Part shown: piece after piece, positions 56,113-64,000 of the stretch
Position numbering within the stretch: position 1 is the stretch's first letter
How the letters are laid out: every line of letters begins with the position of its first letter
Assembly: GCA_027563935.2 (NCBI GenBank)
Contig: CM050454.1
Span: 20,209,501 to 20,273,500 of the forward strand
Origin: Costus lasius
Taxonomy: Eukaryota > Streptophyta > Magnoliopsida > Zingiberales > Costaceae
Reading direction: 5' to 3'
Length of the DNA: 64,000 nt
The notes under the pieces: generated by a model
Told to the model about the DNA's origin: nothing
Database searches by the model: none
What the model saw: the letters and a program-made list of their open reading frames with translations, nothing else
Program-made: the position numbers and the translations under genes

Positions 56113-56838
56113 TTGGAAACTGAGGAAATTAATTTAGAAAAGTCTCCCTCTGATTTTGATTATAATTTTGAAATTGAGCCTTATGTGAACATTAATGAAT
56201 CTCACTCTAATTTTGATAATTGTAAAATTGATTCATCTGATAATTTATTTGTGGAAAAGTTTGAGGAAATTGATTCTGAAAAATCCCCTCTTGATTCTAG
56301 TGATAGTGATGAAATTGATTCTTTTAATGATATATTATTTATGGTTAAATCTGATTCTTGTAATTCTGAGATTGATTCTTTTGATTCTTCTGATGATGAA
56401 TTATTTGTGGAAAAGCATGAGGAAATTGATTATGTTGATAACTTTGAAATTGATAAATTATTTAATGAAGTGCATGAGGAACTTGAAAAGGATTTGAATA
56501 TTACAAATACTGATGAATCTCACCATGATGTTTTGCCCATATCTACTGATTTATTTGAAAATTTATGCTTTATTGAGAAACCTAATGTGGGACAGAAAGA
56601 CTATTTTGATGATCCAATACTTGAATCTTTTGAAAGTCCTATTGTAATTGAAGATATAATTTTGAAGAAAGGACTAATGATTTTGCTTACTGATAAATAT
56701 AGGAAGATCATTGAATATCCTTTGAGTGGAATTGAAAATTTTCACTTTGATTTCTGCATAATTGAGAAAGCCATGTCGATCCTGATTTATATGAAATTTT
56801 GGATGTTTGGATTAGTGGCTAAACGTTTTGGACAATGA
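56113..56838 (+). CDS. Acidic repeat protein of A3, unknown function
   Basis: 241 residues, open, very rich in Asp, Glu, Ser and Phe. Irregular repeats of the type LFVEKFEEIDSEKSP and DSSDSDEIDSF occur four or more times over residues 1-130, then a less repetitive part with PISTDLFENLCFIEKP and a hydrophobic end. No protease, RT or integrase motif is visible. A0 has a homologous fragment. A frame past the stop ends LYAIYYGIDPPASP, as in element C. I do not recognise the family. Confidence 0.65.
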   Translation: METEEINLEKSPSDFDYNFEIEPYVNINESHSNFDNCKIDSSDNLFVEKFEEIDSEKSPLDSSDSDEIDSFNDILFMVKSDSCNSEIDSFDSSDDELFVEKHEEIDYVDNFEIDKLFNEVHEELEKDLNITNTDESHHDVLPISTDLFENLCFIEKPNVGQKDYFDDPILESFESPIVIEDIILKKGLMILLTDKYRKIIEYPLSGIENFHFDFCIIEKAMSILIYMKFWMFGLVAKRFGQ

Positions 56839-56907
56839 AAATGCAGAAAGTTATATGCTATTTACTATGGTATTGATCCACCTGCTTCGCCATGATGTTT
56901 GAGTTTT

Positions 56908-56956
56908 GGTCAAGCTATAGACCTAAAAATTAGCGCTTCTTGGGAGGCAACCCAAG
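56908..56956 (+). ncRNA. Conserved double stem-loop after the ORF (A3)
   Basis: GGTC (56908-56911) pairs with GACC (56920-56923) over 8 bases; then CTTGGGAGGCAACCCAAG at 56939-56956. It has the same order and spacing as in C and A2, about 15-20 bases after the conserved DPPAS coding end. Confidence 0.7.
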
Positions 56957-57046
56957 TACTCTTACTTTACTTAGTTTCTTTTATTTTAGTTTATTTTTAG
57001 AATTAATTTTTCTTCTTTTTTTGCAGAGAAAATCAAACTTTGTGCA

Positions 57047-57320
57047 AAATACGTCAGTGCCGTAATAATTTTCATGGTACCGTAATTTTGGTCTGATTTC
57101 ATACTGAGAGTTTTGAGTCTTTTACGGTACTACCGTAATTTTTTTATGGTGTCATATTTTTTAGTGATTTTTGATCCGAGAGTTTTGAAATTTTTGTGAA
57201 AAATATGGCAGTGTCGTAACCATTTTTATGGTGCCATAATTTCAGCATATTTCTGACCTTAGACTTTTGTGTAAATTACAGCACTACCATAAGGAATTTC
57301 ACGGTACCGTAATTTGAAAC
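57047..57320 (+). repeat. Palindrome array in A3 3' UTR
   Basis: Four to five imperfect palindromes of TTACGGTACTACCGTAAT type between CTGAGAGTTTTGA-like spacers, placed just after the double stem-loop as in A2. Confidence 0.7.
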
Positions 57321-59555
57321 CTGCTTCTTGCATTCTGCTTATCTGATTAAGTGTTTTCTCGTAGTGATTTTAAGAAACTAGAGCAGCAAAATTTTTTATT
57401 GTTGGCACAAACATGAACTACTCATCTTTGTCTATTATTTGGATATTTTTATTGAATTTTAAAGTTCATGGATCAACCTATAACACATAGCATCTTTTGA
57501 TACTTGATTAATTTTGCAGCAGTTTTTTTTACTAATCTGATTCGCTCTTTTGCTGTAGGTTTTTAAGATGCTTTGATAAGTTGTAACCCTGATCTTTCAC
57601 TTGAAATTGGAAGAACATGTTTCATTCTATTTTTAAGGATTAGTTGTTTTCATGAAAATATTTTCTGACAATTCTAGGAAGCATGACAACTTTTCAAATT
57701 TGATTAACTTTTGTGTAGTTTTTGATTCTGGTAATCTGATTAGTCTTCTTTCTGCTGATACCCTAAATTCCTGACAGATTTTGATCCTTTGATTTTCATA
57801 CGCCCTAAAAGAACAAGTTTTATTCTACCTTTTGGCTTTGCCTATTTTCTTTTTGGATCATTAAATCTTATTCTTGGGTATAGCTACTTTCGTAACTGAA
57901 TCAATAGGCTGCACTGCTTTCCATCGACATTAGCAGCTCCTTATCTTCATACTTTCACCAGAAACTGCAGCCCAGCCGCCACCACTGCATCTGCCTCTGA
58001 CACCACTATTTCTAGCCGTCGACACTGGATTCTACAACCAGCAATCTCTTACTTCTTCTGCTGCCTCTGTTTCCATTGATTTTATTTTTGCAATAGAATC
58101 TTCATTTAGTGACTCTGATTTTTTTTTCTGTGCAGCATCATCTCTCACCGCCCACCAGCCGACGACTTTGCCTCTAGGACTGTAATCTTCAGCAGGCCAC
58201 TGAAGACTACTCTTCATTATCACCCTACTGTCGTCACCATCATCTTCATTGCTAGCAGCTCTTTGGCTAGTATCTAATCCACCTCTGCTTCTCACATGCA
58301 TCAGCTCTTTTCCACCAGCACACTCTTCAAACCTCCAGCGATATCTCTGAGAAAAATTTTATTTTTGCTATGTAAGGGACTATTTTTTGATCTGAGCCTT
58401 ATGTACCTTAAATTGTGCAAGTAAAATTTTCAAAAGACACATTTTTGGACCTAGCAGCACTTGCCCGGACGCTACACCTCTGACGATGATTGAGTTTGCT
58501 ATATAGTTTTGTGAGTATTGTATGCACTTTTGATTTTTTACACTTTTCTTCTCCTAAAAATTTCTATTTGATGTGATTATACGGATCTATCACTTTACAT
58601 CTTTTGACTACTTGAGTTTCATGCTTCACACCTTTTTGCATTGATATTGATATTTTTAATGCTTAAAATTTTTATGACTTGAGTCCATGAGAGGTGTGTG
58701 AATTTTTCTATGATGATGAATGTTTATGCATGTTAATGCCTGTGAATGGAGATATACCTATTATGCTGAATTTATTTCTTTAATATATATCTACTTGTTG
58801 AAATCCTTCATTGATTGATGCATAGGGTTTTGGGTAGGTATATTGTTTGATGAATGCAATCTAAGAGTGAAGCATCTTTCTTGAATAAAATGAGCATATG
58901 AGTGTAATTTTTGAATTGATGTCAATTGATTAACCTAGTTGATGTTTAGTCCATTTTACTATTTATTGGGAAGAAAGAGTCCAAGATACAAAAAAAAGTG
59001 AGAGACTCCCCTACTTGGCACTGTGTAAAATTGACAGTGGTACCAAAGACATGGGTTGAAGCGTGTAAAAAAAAGTGAGAGAAAAAGAAAATGACTCCTC
59101 TACTTGTCACTGTGTAAAATTGACAGTGGTACCGAAGATAAGAGTTGAAGTCCAAATAAAAAGTGTGTATCTATGTGGTTACATACCATCAAAAATACAA
59201 TAAAAGAAAATTTAGAAAAGAAAGATTTTGATGTGGAAAAAGATTTTGGGTATCCTATTCCTGAAAACAAAGGTATGATAGATTTAAACTAAAACTTGGG
59301 TGAATTCGTGAGACTGAGATTCTTTTTATTATGCGAGTTGCAAAATTTTATTTGATCAAAGTTGTGAATCTTAAAGATTGATTTCAGAGGACAGTGTATT
59401 TATCTGAAATTTTGTGCAAAAAGTTGGTGAATATTTCATGAGTGATTATATTTTAGAAATTTATTTTTCATAAAAGAGCATATTTTCCATACTTAGCATT
59501 GATCTTTATTCTATTTATTTGCTTGAGGACAAGCAAAGTTTGAGCCTTATGTGTT
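57321..59555 (+). other. Rest of A3 3' UTR with two hairpins
   Basis: No coding domain. It has a pyrimidine-rich middle (57900-58350). Two blocks at 59014-59048 and 59103-59137, 89 apart, fold CACTGT with ACAGTG around GTAAAATTG and are followed by GGTACC. They equal the A2 blocks. It ends with GAGGACAAGCAAAGTTTGAGC, the likely polypurine primer. Confidence 0.65.
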
Positions 59556-61272
59556 TGATGACACTAAAATTCATAGTATATTTTGTGGCATTTCATTAGT
59601 CTTTTTGTGTCATATTTATGCCTTTTTACTTTTTTTAAGCTTTATTTATCAAATATTGTAGAATCTACACCATTTCTTATTTTTGATTATTTTTAGGTAA
59701 AAGTGTCATATTTTGATGGATTTTGAAAGATCTAAGTGCACCAATGGATTACAGGCGTCGAAACGAAGTCACCTACCAAATTTCATGCGAATCGGAGCAA
59801 GTTTGTAAAATTACGGTAGTGCCCTGATGAAAATTATGGTACCGTAATTTTCGCCCAGAAAGCACAAAAAGAAATTACAGTAGTGCCGTAATAAATATTA
59901 TGGTACTGTAATTTTGAGCGATTTTTGACCAGAAACTTCCGAAGAAATTACGGCACTGCCGTAATAAATATTATGGTACCGTAATTTGACCCAGTTTTGC
60001 CCGATTCTTCCACTAGAAAATTAAAAAGATAATATCTTGAGATTTAGGGCACCAATTTGAGATCCGGAAAGAAGCCACGAACTCGTCTTAACGAGGAGAA
60101 GACAAAGAAACCAAAAGCCCCAATTTTTATCCACAGTCCAGAGAGAAATTGAGGGTGGAGTCCTTAGGGTTTGGCCTCATGCCAAGAGGCGTAGAGGCCA
60201 CTCAGGCTGCGATTTTCACAAGGAAGCTTCATCTGGAGGAGGAGAGGATACCCTATAAGTTTCAGAGCGAAAGGAGATCAATCGGAGGAGAAATCAACAA
60301 AAGAGCGGGCGTCGGCACTGTTCACTCGCAAAATTACAGGATGCAATTTTTTATTACAGCCATGTTTTGTAACTTCTACCCTTTCTCTTTGATTTTTGAT
60401 CGTTCTAAACTATGATTTATTGTAATTCCTCTTCCGTGCTAGCTTAGATATCTTTTGGGACATGGGGTGTAATCCTCTTGAATTCTTATGACTAGATAAC
60501 TTTTCCTTTATCAGTATAATTTTGATATGATAATTTTACTTATGTGATGATTGTCTTTAATTCTCTGAAGATTTATATTATTAGCATGTTTTAGAGTTTT
60601 CGCGATATGGACCGAGAGGTGATTTACTTGAGAACTTGGAACCCTAAAATTGAATATTAGGAACTCACCTAAGAAATAAGGTTAGTTCTTGTTTCTTGAT
60701 TTTAAAAGAATAATTTTCATGTTGATAATCTAAATCTAGGATTGAGTTAATGTGATAAACGTAAAGATACTGCAAGAGATTGAGTATTGGATCGTTGGAG
60801 AACATAAGTAGAACCTGTGTTGAGATTCGGCTGCACGAGAGTGATCCTTGAGTTTCCACTTGAGATGATTGACTTAGAATTCGGATGCACGAGAGTGATC
60901 CTTGAGTTCTTTGTTAATGTTTTACTTATCTTCAGCATTGAATAAATCTTGCACGAGAGTGAGGATTGGTTTTTTGTATGATTGTCTGTGCGAGAGCGAG
61001 ATGATCTCTTTATGAAGTAAATTATATCTTTATCATAATAAGATTAGATTGACAAACACTTATTTATATCTAGTCATGGAAATTAAGGTGGATGAAACCC
61101 TCGTCCCAGTTTCTCTCTTAGATATTTCATACACTTTTCTTATTGTTTACTTGCATCATAATCGATTTGCTTAGCTAGTGAGAAAATAACTATCTGGTAC
61201 TTAACACGTAGGTCTTTATGGTTCGATATCTTTTACTACTTCGAAGTATCCGTGCACTTGCGGACTACAACA
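59556..61272 (+). mobile_element. 3' LTR of A3
   Basis: 1717 bases, TGATGACACT to ACAACA. Palindrome units lie at 59813, 59877 and 59940 (63-64 apart), a decayed hairpin at 60339-60360 and U5 repeats at about 60832, 60886, 60951 and 60988. The uninterrupted CCTGT site of K1 is at 60807. Confidence 0.9.
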
Positions 61273-61400
61273 ACGTACAGCTTCTTCTCGAGCTTGAGGG
61301 CTATCCTCAAGTTCTGATGCCACTCCATGAAGTTGGATCCAACCAACTTATCCTTCTCAAGAAGGGATCGCAGTGTTAATCCGCTAGTGTTTGTAGCCAT
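61273..61400 (-). pseudogene. K2 copia Gag N-terminus, truncated
   Basis: Too short for an ordinary ORF list. From ATG at 61398-61400 it reads MATNTSGLTLRSLLEKDKLV, then GSNFMEWHQNLRIALKLEKKLY, the usual copia Gag start and close to K1 Gag. It is cut by the end of LTR A3 at 61272. It belongs to the same element as 41689-45202. Confidence 0.8.
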
Positions 61401-63044
61401 TGTTCTACAACAACCAAGAAATAGCAGATTAGTACTACTTTTAGATCATTTAATCTTGACTTGTATTAAATGATCATGTCTCCTACTATTTTAATCGAAT
61501 TGACAACCCATAAAGTCAATTAGAAAATCTAAGATTTCCTAGTGAGATGAGATCCTTATTCCACATGAGGCTTTGCGTCCCACGAGGGTGGGATGAGATG
61601 CACAGAGTAACCCATGCTACTTAAGGTGGGCACGCCGGCCGATTGCTCTTAGCAATTCTCCTTATTGAGATAATATAGGCATTTTATGTCTAGCGAGGGC
61701 TAGAAACTTCGTAAAACCCTAATCTCTCAACGATGCCTCTAGAGTTCCATTATATGCCCAGCATATATGAAAATCTAGTCAAGTCCATTCCTAACTGTTA
61801 TGCCCAGGGCCAACGAGTTTCCTTGCGAAGCACGCCCAGGTTAAAACTGGATTGGGGAAACCATTGTCACCACACACCTTCTAAAGATAAGTGGGTGTGT
61901 CCCACGAGGGTGGAAAATAGTTCACAACACCACTGATCGATAGTTTGATGAGGGCTACACATTAGAAGGCTACTAGACTTGATATTATGAGTGAGGGTTT
62001 TTGAGGTCTCATTCTCTTAGTTTTATCTTATGTCTAACATTACAAGCATGCAATCCTATAGTGATAACATAACAATAAAACATCATAGGCATGCTTTAGC
62101 AGGTTAGAGAAGTAGAAAAGGGATGATGTAATCATAGCCCACTTAAGACATTGAACCAACCATGCCAAAAGGGGTTCAACTCTTGACCTAGGACACAAGC
62201 CCCTAAAACTAGACCTAGCCTAGCCGACCTCTAGCTTGATCTTCAAGGTTGGCTCCAAGGTCCTCCTTTCCATGGTTTAGCTCTCAAACCCTAAAGGAAG
62301 TTCTAGGGAAACCCTAGAAACATGCCCCTAGGTGCAGCCAATGCCATAGGTCTTCATCCAAGCAAGGTGCGCCTCCATGCAAGAGGCCAAAATAGCTAGC
62401 TCTCAAACCCAAGGGGTTCGGCCATGCCAACTTGCGCCACTAAGTATACATGCGCCACCAAGGAAGATTCATGCGCCAATGATCCAAGTGATATGTGCCC
62501 CTAATCTTCATCTAGAGCAATTACAAAAACAAAAAGAAAAGCGGAACGCAGGCCTTACAAGGATACAACACAGGCATACATAGGGACTTGACTAATGATC
62601 ACAACATCATGCACAGTCAAGTACTTACTCATGCAATTCTACATGCTCATGAAAAACATAAAATCTAAAATTTTACTTTTTCATAAAACAAGCTTCTTTT
62701 CCTCATCTTCTGATCACAAATCTTTTGGTTATTTGCGATTAAGTTTCATGACGATTTCATAGACCCTATCAGCTGACAATTTTGTCAGATCAAGAGACCC
62801 GGCCAGTCTGAAGACACAATGCCTATCCTACTTGATAAAACTACATGCGCCTTTGGTCTTAAATCAATCACAAAAATAATCTAAAAAATCCAAAAGAAAT
62901 TGAATAGAAGATAATAACAAGAAACCAACAATTTTTCTTCTTAAGAAAAACATGCGCCATACATGTATGCAATTTTTATAAAATTGAAATATGGCGTGTG
63001 AGCATGAAAAAGCATGAAACAACATCATTCGAGGCTCGCAAGTC
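61401..63044 (-). other. 5' leader of K2
   Basis: 1.6 kb with no coding domain, laid out like the K1 leader. Confidence 0.6.
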
Positions 63045-63056
63045 CCTCTGATACCA
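63045..63056 (-). other. Primer binding site, initiator tRNA-Met, K2
   Basis: Minus strand TGGTATCAGAGG, one base off a perfect match, next to the LTR start. Confidence 0.85.
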
Positions 63057-63058
63057 CC

Positions 63059-64000
63059 ATTGGGAAACCCCGGGGATATTTTACAAATTTTTGACATTAC
63101 AAATTAAAAAACGCAACAGAATAATATCCCCGAAACAGGCCAGTCCCAAAAACCTAGTGAAGATCGTCATGTGAGGGGGTCGACACAATGTGATAGTAAG
63201 TACCTAGAGCAAGCGTCGAGGTCGATGTCGAGATAGGCGCCCAAGCATTTGCCCTCGGCAGTCTCACACACACGGATTCCTCGAGCTCCCTTCTTCCATG
63301 CCCGGTGCTAGCCTTGGGAAGAAGATCCACGCCTTAGGAAACCTTCTACTTCACTTGTGCCACCTCCAAGAGAAGATGAGCCAAGAGGAAAGATAGAAGA
63401 AGAAGATGCTGCCAATGCCTTGAAGTCCTTGCGTCAAGAGGGAAGGAGGATGAAGGCTTGCAGCTTGATGAAAGAAGACTTGCTCCAATCACCTTTGCTT
63501 TCGCCCCTCTAGAGTTGCTCACGCCAATTTTATTGTCAATTTAACTCTCGCATATCCCTTGATATATATAGAGGCAAGAGGTGATGAAGCAAAGGGGGTA
63601 GTAGGCGCAACTCTTGATGAGATGTGTGGCTAGGGTATGAAAGGGGGAACAATTAGGGTTAGGGTTAAGGAAATTCTCCAAGAGCATTCCATAAACCCTT
63701 TCCATATTGTCATATGCACCCCAAGACCTTCATAAGAAGTTCTTCAAGCCATATCAGCCCCAAGACTTGCCATAGAGGCAAGCATACCATCCAAGGTAGA
63801 GGGGTAGGCGCATAATGCTTCCTAATGAAGCAAAAGGCGCCCTCTCCTCCCGATTATGCCCTTAGGCGTCAATGGGGGGGGAGATTTATCCCCATTATAC
63901 CCTTTGAGCCCATTATCTTTTCATGAAAACTTGTTATTGGGCCTCATTGGGTAATGAGCTAGCCCAAACTTCATTACATGGGTTGATTAAGCCATTGGAT
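63059..64000 (-). mobile_element. 5' LTR of K2, runs off the window
   Basis: Matches 41689-42625 of the K2 3' LTR closely (ATTGGGAAACCCC onward). By that comparison about 1.03 kb lie beyond the window end. Confidence 0.85.

Noticed and set aside
58032..58301. 89-codon minus-strand frame in the A3 3' UTR
   Set aside because: Low-complexity pyrimidine-rich UTR, no domain, not in A2.
1..64000. Host protein-coding genes, tRNA or rRNA
   Set aside because: Every frame with a recognisable domain belongs to a retrotransposon; no intron-exon gene structure or RNA gene could be supported by eye. A search with a gene caller and tRNAscan would settle it.

Overview
The window looks like repeat-rich nuclear DNA of a flowering plant. 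It is almost entirely LTR retrotransposons, intact, deleted and nested, with plant-type primer sites (initiator tRNA-Met and tRNA-Asp) and Ty3/gypsy and Ty1/copia polyproteins. I found no host protein gene, tRNA, rRNA, CRISPR array or bacterial feature. The species cannot be named from this sequence. Working names: G1-G3 are CRM-like Ty3/gypsy elements; A0-A3 are a tRNA-Asp-primed Athila/Tat-like family; C and E are relatives of that family; D is a chromodomain chromovirus; K1 is a young copia element; K2 is an older copia family.

Layout. 1-7224: minus-strand G1 (LTR, gag, protease, RT, RNase H, integrase) joined on its left to another gag/protease remnant. 7225-8955: unassigned DNA with a 57-bp repeat array. 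8956-10851: G2, deleted, with a 63-bp repeat array and one LTR. 10852-11930: AT-rich, LTR-like. 11931-14749: minus-strand A0. 14750-23606: element C, its gag split at 15796 by a composite insertion (K2 LTR pieces plus the A1 LTR) flanked by ATCAC. 23607-24645: LTR fragment E. 24646-24859 and 40668-41688: chromovirus D tail and 3' LTR, split by A2 (24860-40662, duplication CCTAT), which is itself split by G3 (30225-37497). 41689-45202 and 61273-64000: two halves of one minus-strand K2 copia element, separated by A3 (45203-61272), which is split by K1 (45792-54897, duplication CCTGT).

Functionally these are replication cassettes. LTRs drive transcription, the primer site starts minus-strand DNA, Gag packages the RNA, and the protease, RT, RNase H and integrase copy and insert it. 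Only K1 looks nearly complete: its LTRs differ at two noticed positions, and one in-frame stop breaks the Gag zinc knuckle. A2, A3, A0 and C show no RT or integrase, so they would depend on enzymes made elsewhere. They have kept zinc knuckles and a set of RNA-like structures: a double stem-loop just after the ORF, a CACTG/CAGTG hairpin before the 3' LTR, a strong LTR hairpin with compensatory changes, and palindrome arrays in both LTR and 3' UTR. This conserved non-coding architecture is the most interesting part of the window.
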